NCBI GenBank assembly: GCA_020344215.1
Contig: CP070815.1
Coordinates: forward strand, 4,374,655-4,438,654
Direction of reading: 5' to 3'
DNA from: Gemmatimonadota bacterium
GTDB lineage: Bacteria > Gemmatimonadota > Gemmatimonadetes > Palauibacterales > KS3-K002
Length of the DNA: 64,000 nucleotides
The notes under the pieces: model-generated
The model's database searches: none
Told to the model about the DNA's origin: nothing
Seen by the model: only the letters and a program-made list of their open reading frames with translations
Shown here: positions 54,977 through 63,925 of the stretch, piece by piece
Numbering within the stretch: position 1 is the first letter of the stretch
Layout: each line of letters opens with the position of its first letter
Translations under genes and position numbers: made by a program

Positions 54977-56491
54977 TCACCCCGACCTCAACGTTGGGAA
55001 GAGGATCACGTCGCGGATCGAGGAGCGATCGGTGAGGATCATCACGAGCCGGTCGATCCCGAGTCCCATCCCCCCGGTTGGCGGGAGTCCGTATTCCAGC
55101 GCGGATATGTAGTCCTCATCGACTTGGTGGGCCTCCTCCCACCCTTCCTCCTCGCGCATGCGGACCTGTGCCTCGAAGCGCTCTCGCTGCTCGAACGGGT
55201 CGTTCAACTCGCTGAACGCATTGGCAATCTCACGACCGGCGACGAATAGCTCGAAGCGTTCCGTTAGCGACGTGTCGCCGTCGCGTTTGTGCTTGGCCAG
55301 CGGGCTGAGCTCCACCGGGTAGTCGTAGATGATGACCGGTCCGGTCAACTCATCCTCCACGAGGGCCTTAAACAGGCCATCGAGGAGGGCTGTCCTGCCC
55401 TTGTCCTCGGCGCCCTCGACGCCGGCGTCGAGCGCCGCCGCACGTAGCGACGCCACGTCAAGCGCGTAGGCGTCTAGCGATCCGTGCTTCTCGAGCGCCT
55501 CGTACCACGTCGAGCGCGGCCAAGGCGGCTTGAAGTCCAACTCGTTCCCATCGTATTCGACGACGCTCGACCCCTTTACCTCTTGGACAATGTGATGGAC
55601 CAACCCCTCGGTAAGGTCCATCATGTCGTGGTAGTCGGCGTAGGCCTGGTAAACCTCGAGCATCGAGAACTCGGGGTTGTGAGTCCGGTCGATCCCCTCG
55701 TTGCGGAATACTTGCCCGATCTCGTAGACCCGCTCCAGCCCGCCCACGATGAGCCGCTTGAGGTACAGCTCATCCGCGATCCGCAAGTACAGCTCGGCGT
55801 CGAGCGCCCGGTGATACGTCGTGAACGGCCGGGCCGTGGCTCCACCGTAGATCGGCTGGAGGATGGGCGTCTCGACGTGCAGGAAGCCGCGCTCGTCGAG
55901 GAAGCTTCGGATCTCGCGCAGCACCTGCGCACGGGTAACGAAAAGGCTCCGCACCTCGGGGTGGACCGCCAGATCGGCGTAGCGCTGGCGATATCGGCTC
56001 TCGAGGTCCGCGAAGCCGCTGTGTTGGACCACCTCACCGGTCTCGCTCGTCTCCTCTTTCCCGTACGGCAGCGGCCGAACCGTCTTAGCCAGGAGCTCGA
56101 GCTTATCCGCCCGCAGCGTGACCTCACCGGTGCGGGTGCGGAACATCGGGCCTTCCACACCGATCCAATCACCGAGGTCGAGCAGCTTGATCAGCTCATA
56201 CCCCTCGTCGCCCAGGGCGTCCTGGCGGAAGTAGACCTGTACCTTACCGGTCCGGTCTTCCAGGTGGACGAATGTCGTCTTCCCGTGTGGCCGGAGTGAG
56301 CGGACGCGGCCCGCAAGCCGGGACGTCACCGAGCTTTCTCCGGCCATCGCTTCGTAATCGCGGATCGCTGCCCCGGCCGACGTCGTAGGCTCGTAGCGGT
56401 AGGCGTACGGTTCGACGCCCAGCTCTTGGAGCCGTCGGAGTTTCTCTTGCCGCGCTCTTATGACGTGCTGCGCATCACCCGTTCCCGTCAT
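54977..56491 (-). CDS. lysS: Lysine-tRNA ligase (class II)
   Basis: Charges tRNA-Lys. The 504 residues have an OB-fold (AGRVRSLRPHGKTTFVHLED), class II motif 1 (FLHVETPILQPIYGGATARPF), motif 2 (FRNEGIDRTHNPEFSMLEVY) and motif 3 (GLPPTGGMGLGIDRLVMIL). It is followed by lolC/E after one base and overlaps prfB by 4 bases. Confidence 0.97.
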   Translation of the reverse strand: MTGTGDAQHVIRARQEKLRRLQELGVEPYAYRYEPTTSAGAAIRDYEAMAGESSVTSRLAGRVRSLRPHGKTTFVHLEDRTGKVQVYFRQDALGDEGYELIKLLDLGDWIGVEGPMFRTRTGEVTLRADKLELLAKTVRPLPYGKEETSETGEVVQHSGFADLESRYRQRYADLAVHPEVRSLFVTRAQVLREIRSFLDERGFLHVETPILQPIYGGATARPFTTYHRALDAELYLRIADELYLKRLIVGGLERVYEIGQVFRNEGIDRTHNPEFSMLEVYQAYADYHDMMDLTEGLVHHIVQEVKGSSVVEYDGNELDFKPPWPRSTWYEALEKHGSLDAYALDVASLRAAALDAGVEGAEDKGRTALLDGLFKALVEDELTGPVIIYDYPVELSPLAKHKRDGDTSLTERFELFVAGREIANAFSELNDPFEQRERFEAQVRMREEEGWEEAHQVDEDYISALEYGLPPTGGMGLGIDRLVMILTDRSSIRDVILFPTLRSG

Positions 56492-57598
56492 TCTGATCGA
56501 GCCCCGTGTCGCTTCAAGTAACCGATGATGAACTCGTCGAGGTCGCCCTGCATGACCCGTTGCACGTCGGGCTGTTCGATGTTCGTGCGGTGATCCTTCA
56601 CGAGCGTGTACGGCTGGAATACGTAGGAGCGGATCTGATTCCCCCAGGCGATCTCGGTTTTGGCCTCATCTATCTTCTCGCGCTTTTTCCGCCGGTCATC
56701 CAGCGCGCGTTCGTAGAGCGCCGCTCTCAACATCTTCATGGCGGTGTTCTTGTTGCGATGCTGGCTGCGCTCCTGCTGGCAGGAGACGACGATCCCTGTC
56801 GGGGTGTGAGTGATCCGCACCGCCGAGTCCGTCTTGTTGACGTGCTGGCCGCCCTTGCCGGAGGCGCGGTACGTGTCGATACGCAGGTCCTCCGGGTTGA
56901 TCTCGACGTCGACGGCATCGTCGATCACCGGATAGACGAAGACCGATGCGAAGGAGGTGTGTCGGCGGGCCTGCTGGTCGAACGGCGAGATGCGGACGAG
57001 CCGGTGTATGCCCTTTTCCGCCTGAAGATACCCGTAGGCGTAGCGGCCGCGAATCTCGAGGGCTACCGACTTGATCCCGGCTTCCTCAGCCGGAACCAGG
57101 TCGAGCACGGCCGCCTCGAATCCGTGAGACTCCGCCCAACGCGTGTACATGCGCATGAGCATTTCCGCCCAATCCTGGGAGTCGGTGCCGCCGGCACCCG
57201 GGTGGATGGTAAGAAGGGCATCCCGCTCGGCATCGGAGCCGCGGAGCATGTTGCGGAATTCGAGATCTTCGACCTGCCTGCTCAATCCCTCGACCTCGGC
57301 GCGAAACTCCTCCTCCATCTCGGAGTCGCCCTCGGCCTCGATGAGCTCGCCGAGCTCGATCAGCTCGCCGGACTTCCGATCGAGCTCATCCCATGGATCG
57401 ATCCAGTTCTTGAGTTCATTGAGTTCCTGCATGACGGCACGTGCCGCGTCGGCGTCCTCCCAGAACCCCGCCCCGGTCGTCTGCCGCTCCAGGGCTTTGG
57501 CCCGGCCCCTCTTGCCGTCTACGTCAAAGATACCCCCTGAGCTCCTCGATCCGCTCGCGCAGCTCTCTGAGCAGGCCCAGTTCCGTCGCTACCGCCAT
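56488..57598 (-). CDS. prfB: Peptide chain release factor 2 (programmed +1 frameshift)
   Basis: Recognises UGA/UAA stops. The gene starts at ATG 57598 (upstream AGGAGGAGA) with 24 codons MAVATELGLLRELRERIEEL-RGYL, meets an in-frame TGA (57526-57524) as codon 25, and continues in the +1 frame from GAC 57525 with DVDGKRGRAKALE. The full product would be about 369 residues, the normal RF2 length. The main frame shows the GGQ motif (ASGKGGQHVNKTDSAVRI), the SPF stop-codon motif (RISPFDQQARRHTSF) and RSYVFQPYTLVKDHRT. An ATG at 57432 alone would give a 314-residue protein lacking domain 1 helices. The recoding gives autoregulation by RF2 level. Confidence 0.95.
57523..57538 (-). promoter_or_regulatory. 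RF2 programmed frameshift site
   Basis: On the minus strand AGGGGGTATCTTTGAC: the SD-like AGGGGG (57538-57533), spacer TAT, slippery CTT (57529-57527), in-frame stop TGA (57526-57524) and the following C (57523). This matches the E. coli prfB site base for base as I recall it, and the frames before and after join to a normal RF2. Confidence 0.95.
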
Positions 57599-57666
57599 GA
57601 CCTCATCTCTCCTCCTGAGGATCTACCCCCACCGATCGCTCTAACTTCAATCAGCACAAACGATAA

Positions 57667-57686
57667 GGCCGCCCGAGCGGACGGCC
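57667..57686 (-). terminator. Intrinsic terminator after the zinc-ribbon gene
   Basis: The minus-strand sequence GGCCGTCCGCTCGGGCGGCC folds as an 8-9 bp stem with one G-U pair and a short loop, followed by TTATCGTTTG (57666-57657). It lies between the zinc-ribbon gene and prfB and separates the two transcripts. Confidence 0.6.
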
Positions 57687-57781
57687 CCAGCTCAATGCGA
57701 AAGATATCCGCGCCACCCCGCGGCGGTCAACCTGCTGGCTTCTTCCTGCCGCCTCTCGCTGCTTCGCATGTGGCGCCTTGT

Positions 57782-57800
57782 GCGGCCGCTGAGCGGCCGC
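57782..57800. repeat. GCGGCCGC double palindrome
   Basis: Two copies of GCGGCCGC (57782-57789 and 57793-57800) separated by TGA can form an 8-bp stem with a 3-base loop. It sits 3 bases past the stop of the zinc-ribbon gene. No T-run follows on the minus strand; it may act with the terminator at 57667 or protect the 3' end. Confidence 0.5.
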
Positions 57801-57803
57801 CAG

Positions 57804-58403
57804 TCAGAACACTTTCTTACCCTTGGCGAGTATCTCGTTGAGCGCGTCCCGAAAATACGGCGTGCTCTTGGCGACCTCGATGCCTACCTGCTCGACATAC
57901 TCCTGCCACGACTTCTTGAGCTCCTCTTGAAAGAGTTCCTTGAGGCGGCCCTCGCGCAGCCCGATCTCCTGGCGTTCGGGGTGGTAGGCAGCCACATCCG
58001 AGATCAGTGCACGTGCGAGCCGCCGCGCCCGCGCCTCGGGATCAGGCTGCCCGAATGGGCGAGCCGCCGGCTCAGCGGCGGCCGCTGGCGGAGGGGGTGG
58101 CGGCGCGGCTGGCACTACCGGCTCGGGTGGCGGCTCGGGTGCGGGTGGCACTGCTGGCTCCGGAACCGGCGGCGGGGCCGCGGCGCGAGCCGCGGGCGCT
58201 TCTGGCGCCGCAGGTTGCGGCGGTGGTGGTGCGGCACGAGCGGTCGCCACCGCTGCCGGCTGAGCAGCTGCAGCCTGTTTCTCCTCAGATACGACCTCGA
58301 AAACGCCTCCACAGACCGAGCAGCGAGCACGTACTCCTTCGGCAGGCACTTTGCGTGGGTCCACTCGGAAAACGGTCTTGCACTGCGGACAGGAGACGTT
58401 CAT
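57804..58403 (-). CDS. MJ0042-type zinc-ribbon protein with Pro/Ala linker
   Basis: The 199 residues have an N-terminal zinc ribbon (MNVSCPQCKTVFRVDPRKVP and ARCSVCGGVFEV) of the MJ0042/FYDLN type, a Pro/Ala-rich linker of about 85 residues, and a charged helical C-terminal domain (LARALISDVAAYHPERQEIG, LKELFQEELKKSWQEYVEQV). No membrane helix. It overlaps the GGDEF gene upstream by 4 bases, so they are co-translated. The C-terminal domain is unfamiliar; zinc-ribbon starts of this type occur in regulatory and gliding-type proteins. Function unknown. Confidence 0.75.
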   Translation of the reverse strand: MNVSCPQCKTVFRVDPRKVPAEGVRARCSVCGGVFEVVSEEKQAAAAQPAAVATARAAPPPPQPAAPEAPAARAAAPPPVPEPAVPPAPEPPPEPVVPAAPPPPPPAAAAEPAARPFGQPDPEARARRLARALISDVAAYHPERQEIGLREGRLKELFQEELKKSWQEYVEQVGIEVAKSTPYFRDALNEILAKGKKVF

Positions 58404-59398
58404 GGCCCTTCCTTCACAGCTTCTGTGGTAACCTCCGCCGTCTGGCTGGAGCGGGTGTCACGTCGGCCATGACGGCGATCGACCACGAAGATCGAACCTT
58501 GCTTGGTCTTCGCGTACGCCTTCATCTCGGTTGCCAGCTCACCGACCTGCGCCGTATGCGTGAAGCTGCGCTGGGAGTTGGTGACGACCCCGATGGACAA
58601 GGTCATCAGCGGGATGCGGTGGAGCTGCCCGCGCCGGTCCTTTCCCCAGAAGAATCCGGCCCTTCTGTCTTCCTCCGAGTACTGGAACGGTATCAGCGTG
58701 TCAAAGATCGAGATGACCTCGCGGCAACACGTCTCAAAGATATCGATCGGTACGTTGAAGATGAAGTCGTCACCGCCGATGTGCCCGATGAACCCGGTCG
58801 GCGCGAAGGCTTTCACCACGTCGCGCAGGATCTTCGAGACCAGAAAGATCACGCGATCGCCGTGGTAGTAGCCGTAGCGATCGTTGAATTCCTTGAAGTT
58901 GTCGATGTCGGCGTAGCAGACCGCGAAGTCCTCTGCAATCGCCAGGCGGGCAGCGAAATCACGCTCGATCATAGCAGTGCCCGGCAAACGCGTTGTCGGG
59001 TGGACACCGACGTCCCGCTCCGCACGCCTGACGACCGTGTTGAGCCGGAGGAGTTTCTCGTGCTCGTCCATGCTGTGTTTGAGGAAGTCGTCGGCCCCTG
59101 CTTCGAGCACCCGGTCAATCACCTCGATCCCCGCCTCCTCCGACCAGACGATCACCGGCACGATAGCGCTGAACGGATCTGACCTCAGGATCCCGATCAA
59201 AGCGCAAACCTCCTCGATATCTCCGTCGCCGTCCAGCACGACCAGCGCCGGGTGGCCACGATTGACCATGGCCAGCACGTCGGCCCCGGCCCGGGCCCTG
59301 ACGAGCTTGGACTCCCGTCCGTCCACATGGTCCGAGAGGGCCTGTGGGGGTGGGGTCTCGGCGGAGGAGTAGTATACGATGACCGGTGGTAGCGGCAT
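58400..59398 (-). CDS. Receiver-like + non-canonical GGDEF protein
   Basis: The 332 residues hold a receiver-like domain (about 5-125) and a GGDEF-fold domain (about 155-305). The receiver has Asp56 in ALVVLDGDGD and Lys107 in DDFLKHS but lacks the acidic pair usually after strand 1 (VIVYYSSAE). The GGDEF part has YADIDNFKEFNDRYGYYHGD and LSIGV, but the signature reads GGDDF (208-212) instead of GG(D/E)EF. It could be a weak or inactive diguanylate cyclase or a c-di-GMP/GTP sensor. Paired with the zinc-ribbon gene. Confidence 0.82.
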   Translation of the reverse strand: MPLPPVIVYYSSAETPPPQALSDHVDGRESKLVRARAGADVLAMVNRGHPALVVLDGDGDIEEVCALIGILRSDPFSAIVPVIVWSEEAGIEVIDRVLEAGADDFLKHSMDEHEKLLRLNTVVRRAERDVGVHPTTRLPGTAMIERDFAARLAIAEDFAVCYADIDNFKEFNDRYGYYHGDRVIFLVSKILRDVVKAFAPTGFIGHIGGDDFIFNVPIDIFETCCREVISIFDTLIPFQYSEEDRRAGFFWGKDRRGQLHRIPLMTLSIGVVTNSQRSFTHTAQVGELATEMKAYAKTKQGSIFVVDRRHGRRDTRSSQTAEVTTEAVKEGP

Positions 59399-59501
59399 TA
59401 GCGCGAAGTGAGTAGTAGCCTCTCCAACATTGCCCGCTCAACTTACTAAGGCTCTACATGCCCGTCTAGGGCTAACCCGGCCAAGCCGACGTGTTCCCGC
59501 C

Positions 59502-61598
59502 TCAGTCGTAGAGGCCCAGATCGAGCTCCCGAGCCTCCCGGTTCACCCGGATCACCTGCACCTGAACCCGACCGCCCAGTCGGAAGCGCCGACGCCGGAC
59601 CTCGCCGACCAGCGCGTACTCGGCCTCAACGAAGTGGTAGTAGTCGTCGCCGAGCTGACCGACATGTACAAGTCCCTCCGCCAGGACATCGTCGAGCAAG
59701 ACGAACAGCCCGAAGGACATCACGCCGCTGATCGTACCGTGGAACACGTCACCCAGGTGGCGCTCGAGGAACTCCATCTTCTTCAGCTCCACCGATTCTC
59801 TCTCCGCCTCCATCGCCTGACGTTCCCGAGCCGAGGCGCGCCGCGCTACCGCCTCGAGCTGAGCCTCCAACCCCTCCGCCACGGGGCACCGTTCCAGCAG
59901 CGCGCTGCGCACGATTCGGTGGACCGCCAGGTCGGGATAGCGGCGGATAGGTGACGTGAAATGAGTGTAGGCCCGTGAACCGAGGCCGAAGTGACCACTC
60001 CGCTCGGCGCTGTAACGCGCCTGCTTCATGCTCCGTAAGACGAGTGTCGATACCACCGGATCCTCAGGGCGTCCTTCGACGGAAGCGAGGAGCCGCTGGA
60101 GGGCGCGTGGCGAGCGGTCGGCGTCCGGCTCCAGCTTCAGCCCTAGCCCGGCCACGAACTCGCGCAGCCGCTCCAACCGATCCGGATCGGGTGCTTCGTG
60201 TACTCGGTAGATGAACGGCAATTGCCGAGCCTCGGCTGCCCGAGCCACCGACTCGTTGACGAGGATCATGAACTCTTCGATCAACCGATGGGTGTCGAGC
60301 CGAAGAATCCGCTGCACGGCCGTTGGCTCTCCGGCTGCATTGACGATCACACGTGCCTCAGGCAGATCGAAGTCCAGTCCTCCGCGCGCCTGGCGGCGCT
60401 CGCGCAGTCGAAGTGCCAGCCCGCGCAGTCGCTCGAGCGCCTCCCGCAACTCCTCATCAGCGCCACGTTCACCGTCGACGATCTCCTGTGCCTCTTCATA
60501 CGTCAGAGCATAGCGGCTCCGGATGACACTACTCGTGAAATCGACCGAGATGAGCTCGCCAGTCGATTTCAGGTCCAGGCACGCCGAGAGCGTCAGACGA
60601 TCAGCGCCAGGTTTGAGCGAACAGAGATCGCTCGATAGTACCTCGGGTAGCATTGGCAGCACCCGGTCGACCAGGTATACGCTAGTTCCCCGGTCGAAAG
60701 CTTCCAGATCGATCCGCGAGCCCTCGCCGACGAAGTGCGAGACGTCGGCGATGTGCACACCGACGCGCCAGCGATCAAGGGCCAGCTGCTGGATGGAGAG
60801 GGCATCGTCGTGGTCTTTCGCGTCTATCGGGTCGATAGTGAACGTCAGCAAGTCCCGGAAGTCGGCCCGACCTTCCAGCTCCGCCGCACGGCGCGAGCGC
60901 GCAGCCAACTCATCCGCCTCGCTCAGCACGTCGTGCGGGAATTCTGCTGGCAGCTCATGGGCATGGACTATCGCGAGCACATCCACACCCGGGTCCCCGG
61001 GTCTGCCGAGGATCTCCACCACCTCACCCACCGGGTCGTTATGATCGCTGCCCCAATCGACGATGCGCGCTACTACGATCCAGCCGTCTGGCGCTCCGGA
61101 ATCAGCCCCTGGCGGCACGAAAACATCGCGATGAAGGGCTTGGTCGATCGGTGCCAGTAAGCCAAAGCGGCCAGAGGCACGGTAGACGCCGACGACCCGA
61201 CTGCGCGCCCGCTCCAGGACTTTGACCACGGTCCCCTCGGGATTCCGGCCCCGGCGCCGGCGCTCGATGCGCGCCACCACGCGGTCACCATCGTAGGCGC
61301 TACCCAGCTGCGCCGACCGAACGAAGACGTCTTCCCCTCCCTCCTCGGGGAGCACGAAGCCGTGCCCCGCTCGGGTTACCTGCATCCGCCCCACGACCAG
61401 ATTGATCCGGCCGGGCAATGCGTAGCGGCGCCGACGAACGCGATAGATCTCGCCGGCCTCCTCCATATCGCGGAGCAGACGCTTCAACAGGCGGTAGTCA
61501 CGCGCCTCGACGTCCAGCCCTCGGGCGATCTCCTTGAGCCTTACGGGCCGTTGCGCGCGCTCGCGCAGATAGCGAAGGACCGAGCTCCTATCGATCAC
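59502..61598 (-). CDS. rnr: Ribonuclease R (RNB family)
   Basis: 3'-5' exoribonuclease that degrades structured RNA. From GTG 61598 the product has 698 residues: N-terminal helix-turn-helix (SSVLRYLRERAQRPVRLKEI), cold-shock domains (about 70-230), the RNB catalytic domain with TIDPIDAKDHDDALSI (active-site Asp cluster) and RYSAERSGHFGLGSRAYTHF, and an S1 domain (GDVFHGTISGVMSFGLFVLL). A TTG at 61610 is also possible, but lies in the T-run of the porV terminator. No good ribosome site is visible. It lacks the Lys-rich tail of E. coli RNase R. Confidence 0.93.
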   Translation of the reverse strand: MIDRSSVLRYLRERAQRPVRLKEIARGLDVEARDYRLLKRLLRDMEEAGEIYRVRRRRYALPGRINLVVGRMQVTRAGHGFVLPEEGGEDVFVRSAQLGSAYDGDRVVARIERRRRGRNPEGTVVKVLERARSRVVGVYRASGRFGLLAPIDQALHRDVFVPPGADSGAPDGWIVVARIVDWGSDHNDPVGEVVEILGRPGDPGVDVLAIVHAHELPAEFPHDVLSEADELAARSRRAAELEGRADFRDLLTFTIDPIDAKDHDDALSIQQLALDRWRVGVHIADVSHFVGEGSRIDLEAFDRGTSVYLVDRVLPMLPEVLSSDLCSLKPGADRLTLSACLDLKSTGELISVDFTSSVIRSRYALTYEEAQEIVDGERGADEELREALERLRGLALRLRERRQARGGLDFDLPEARVIVNAAGEPTAVQRILRLDTHRLIEEFMILVNESVARAAEARQLPFIYRVHEAPDPDRLERLREFVAGLGLKLEPDADRSPRALQRLLASVEGRPEDPVVSTLVLRSMKQARYSAERSGHFGLGSRAYTHFTSPIRRYPDLAVHRIVRSALLERCPVAEGLEAQLEAVARRASARERQAMEAERESVELKKMEFLERHLGDVFHGTISGVMSFGLFVLLDDVLAEGLVHVGQLGDDYYHFVEAEYALVGEVRRRRFRLGGRVQVQVIRVNREARELDLGLYD

Positions 61599-61608
61599 GG
61601 GAAGCCAC

Positions 61609-61632
61609 AAAAAAGGCCTTCCGGGGGAAGGC
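61609..61632 (-). terminator. Intrinsic terminator after porV
   Basis: Minus strand GCCTTCC-CCC-GGAAGGC (arms 61626-61632 and 61616-61622, 3-base loop) followed by C and TTTTTT (61614-61609). A strong canonical terminator, 28 bases past the porV stop and directly abutting the rnr start. Confidence 0.85.
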
Positions 61633-61660
61633 GCCGTGAGGCCGTCGTCTGCGGCGATGG

Positions 61661-62629
61661 CTAGAAGATGATACCAAAACTGACCTGTATGGCGTCTTCG
61701 CCAGTTGCGGTACTGACCTCGTCGAACCCCCGGCTTAGATCCAGGTAGAACCAGTCGTAAGTCAGGCCCAGCCCGAGGGACGCTCCGCCTGGCCCGGTGT
61801 CCAGGAACGCGTAGCCTGCCCTGACGAAAAACAGGTCGGCTACCGAGAACTCCGACCCGACCATGACATCGGGGTCGCCCAGATCGCGCGCCTGGTCCTC
61901 CAGGTCAACCGCGAAGGCGACCGCGAGGGTGGAATCGGAGGTGAAGGCGGAGTTTATCCGGTACGCGGCTCCCAGCCGCACGCGCGTCGGCAGCGGATCG
62001 TCCTCGTCGTCCCCCTCGAGCGCAAACCCCAGGTGCCGGACAGACCCACCCAAGGACAACGGCAGGCCCGCCAGGCCATTCCATATGAGGCCCAAGTCCA
62101 CCGCGTGGGTCGTTCGCGTGAACGACTGCGTGCCGGCGCATACACCGTCACAGCGGTAGATCAACTGGATCACCTTATAGTTGAGGCCTGCTTCCAGCGG
62201 ACCTGCCACACGAGTGGCGAAGCTCAACAGGAATTCCTGATTGCGGAAGTTGATCGTCCCCGTCACCGAGCCATCGACGCCAGTGCTCGTGAGCTCTCCG
62301 TAGTCGACGAGGTAGTACGTGATGGCGAACGTTCCGATGGAGTGCGTGGGCCAGGCGAGCGAGAGAACCTCGCTCCTCGTGTCGAAGGCCGATTCACTGT
62401 GGTTGAAGAGTAGCCGACGCTCCGCCATCCCCGCCACGCCGGCGGGGTTCCAGAGCACGAGCTCGCCGATTCCCCGCATCCCGGTGACCGCACCACCCAT
62501 GCCGACGGCCCGGGCTCCCACGGGCAGCAGAAGGAACTCGGCGCCTTCCTGAGCCTGCCCCGAGGACGGCGCACCAAAGACTATCGCCAGGCCGGCTAGA
62601 GCTGCGGGCCTAAAAAGATTCGGCCTCAT
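61661..62629 (-). CDS. PorV/PorQ-family outer-membrane protein
   Basis: Outer-membrane beta-barrel of the PorV/PorQ (FadL-like) group. The 322 residues have a signal peptide (ALAGLAIVFGAPSSGQAQ), the family start EFLLLPVGARAVGMGGAVTG and ELVLWNPAGVAGM, followed by alternating barrel strands and a C-terminal aromatic residue (DAIQVSFGIIF). In Bacteroidota PorV is linked to type IX secretion; no other por genes are in this window, so a role in secretion is not implied. It overlaps the Trm112-like gene by 20 bases. Confidence 0.87.
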   Translation of the reverse strand: MRPNLFRPAALAGLAIVFGAPSSGQAQEGAEFLLLPVGARAVGMGGAVTGMRGIGELVLWNPAGVAGMAERRLLFNHSESAFDTRSEVLSLAWPTHSIGTFAITYYLVDYGELTSTGVDGSVTGTINFRNQEFLLSFATRVAGPLEAGLNYKVIQLIYRCDGVCAGTQSFTRTTHAVDLGLIWNGLAGLPLSLGGSVRHLGFALEGDDEDDPLPTRVRLGAAYRINSAFTSDSTLAVAFAVDLEDQARDLGDPDVMVGSEFSVADLFFVRAGYAFLDTGPGGASLGLGLTYDWFYLDLSRGFDEVSTATGEDAIQVSFGIIF

Positions 62630-62786
62630 CGATCAACATCACTGGAATGCCATCATCAATATTGTACCTAAGTCGGCACGCGTGGCACAAGAGAACAGCT
62701 TCGTCCGGTCGGTATTCCAGCTCGCCTCTACACTTCGGGCAGGCCAGCACCTCCAACAGCGCGTCGTCCAGTCTTTCGTTCTCCAT
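62610..62786 (-). CDS. Trm112/YcaR-family small zinc-binding protein
   Basis: A 58-residue protein with LLEVLACPKCRGELEYRPDE, then LLCHACRLRYNIDDGIPVML, two CXXC pairs and the typical DGIPVML end of the Trm112/YcaR family. Such proteins activate methyltransferases in some organisms or occur beside lipid A genes. ATG 62786 was chosen over the TTG two codons earlier. It starts 3 bases after the era stop. Confidence 0.88.
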   Translation of the reverse strand: MENERLDDALLEVLACPKCRGELEYRPDEAVLLCHACRLRYNIDDGIPVMLIDEAESF

Positions 62787-62788
62787 GG

Positions 62789-63736
62789 TCAACCTACTCG
62801 CGGTCTATTGTTGCCTTTGTTCGCGCCTCTCGCGTTCGCCGGCAACTGGAAGCCCAGCTGCCGCAGGCGGGCGGGTCTCCGGCGCCAGCCGGCCAGTACT
62901 TTCACGCGAAGCTCGAGGTACACACGACGTCCGATGAGTTCTTCGATCTTCCTACGTGAGGTCTGTCCGATCTTCTTGATTGCCGAACCGCCGCGACCGA
63001 TGACGATCCCTTTCTGGCTCTCCCGCTCAACGTAGATGATGATTCCAATGAAAACCGGGTCCCGCTCTTCGCGAAACTCGTCCACCCTGCACATTACACT
63101 GTAAGGGACCTCGTCGCGAAGCAGGTCCATGCAGCTCTCTCGCACGAACTCTTCCGCAAAGAACCTCAACGGCTGGGTCGCAGTGCCCTCCTCGGGAAAG
63201 AGCGGCGGCGATTCCGGGAGGAGCGGCACGATGCGTTCCACGAGAGCGTCGAGCCCTTCACCGGCCGTCGCAGATATCAGCAGCGCCGGCCAGCCCAGGC
63301 GGTCGACCGCTTCGCTGAGTCGCGCTTGCGTCCTCGATTCTATCAGGTCGCTCTTGTTGATCGCGACGAGCGTCGGCGCCGAACGCGCCCTCAGCGAATC
63401 GAGCGTCTCATCATCCGGCATCGTCTCGGGTCTCGTGCCATCTATCATCACCACGATCACGTCCGCCTCAGCGATCGCGTTGTTCGCAGCTAAACGCATC
63501 GCCTCCTGCAGCGCATAGCGCGGCTCGATAAGTCCGGGCGCATCTATGAACAGGATCTGATACGACCTTGCTGTCAAGATGCCTGACACGCGCTCGCGCG
63601 TGGTCTGTGCTTTTGCCGACACGATGCTCAGATGCTCCCCGATGAGCGCATTGAGCAGAGTCGACTTCCCTACGTTCGGTCGTCCCGCCAGGGCGACGTA
63701 ACCGGAGCGATAGGCGTCGTCGGTGTTCGCTTCCAC
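62789..63736 (-). CDS. era: GTPase Era
   Basis: Binds the 3' end of 16S rRNA and assists 30S assembly. The 315 residues have the G1 motif GRPNVGKSTLLNAL, G3 DAPGL, G4 NKSD and a KH domain with EREDPVFIGIIIYVERESQKGIVIGRGGSAIK (quoted in part: KGIVIGRGGSAIKKIG) in its C-terminal third. GTG 63736 is used; its ribosome site TAGAGG is close to it. A lone TTGACA lies about 40 bases upstream without a clear -10. Confidence 0.96.
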   Translation of the reverse strand: MEANTDDAYRSGYVALAGRPNVGKSTLLNALIGEHLSIVSAKAQTTRERVSGILTARSYQILFIDAPGLIEPRYALQEAMRLAANNAIAEADVIVVMIDGTRPETMPDDETLDSLRARSAPTLVAINKSDLIESRTQARLSEAVDRLGWPALLISATAGEGLDALVERIVPLLPESPPLFPEEGTATQPLRFFAEEFVRESCMDLLRDEVPYSVMCRVDEFREERDPVFIGIIIYVERESQKGIVIGRGGSAIKKIGQTSRRKIEELIGRRVYLELRVKVLAGWRRRPARLRQLGFQLPANARGANKGNNRPRVG

Positions 63737-63925
63737 ACCTCTATCCAGGGGCAGGTTGTCGCCTGCAAATGCTTGTCAATGCTAAAGATACGAAGGGCGG
63801 CGCAGGTTGGCAATCGTAGCAGCTGTCGCGCTGCCGGCGGGTCGAATCGATAGCTGACGGAGCGAGATGCGACATCCGGTGGGGCGAGTGGATTTCAAGC
63901 GTTGGGGGTTGAGGGGCGAAGAGAA
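63737..63925. other. Spacer between era and the 5S rRNA terminator
   Basis: About 190 bases without a supported gene. On the minus strand a TTGACA (63779-63774) is a possible -35 for era, but no matching -10 stands 15-19 bases downstream. A 5-bp inverted repeat (GCAGG/CCTGC, 63751-63766) lies nearby. Nothing else recognised. Confidence 0.4.

Noticed and set aside
63774..63779. TTGACA on the minus strand upstream of era as a promoter
   Set aside because: No acceptable -10 hexamer at 15-19 bases; left as a possibility only.
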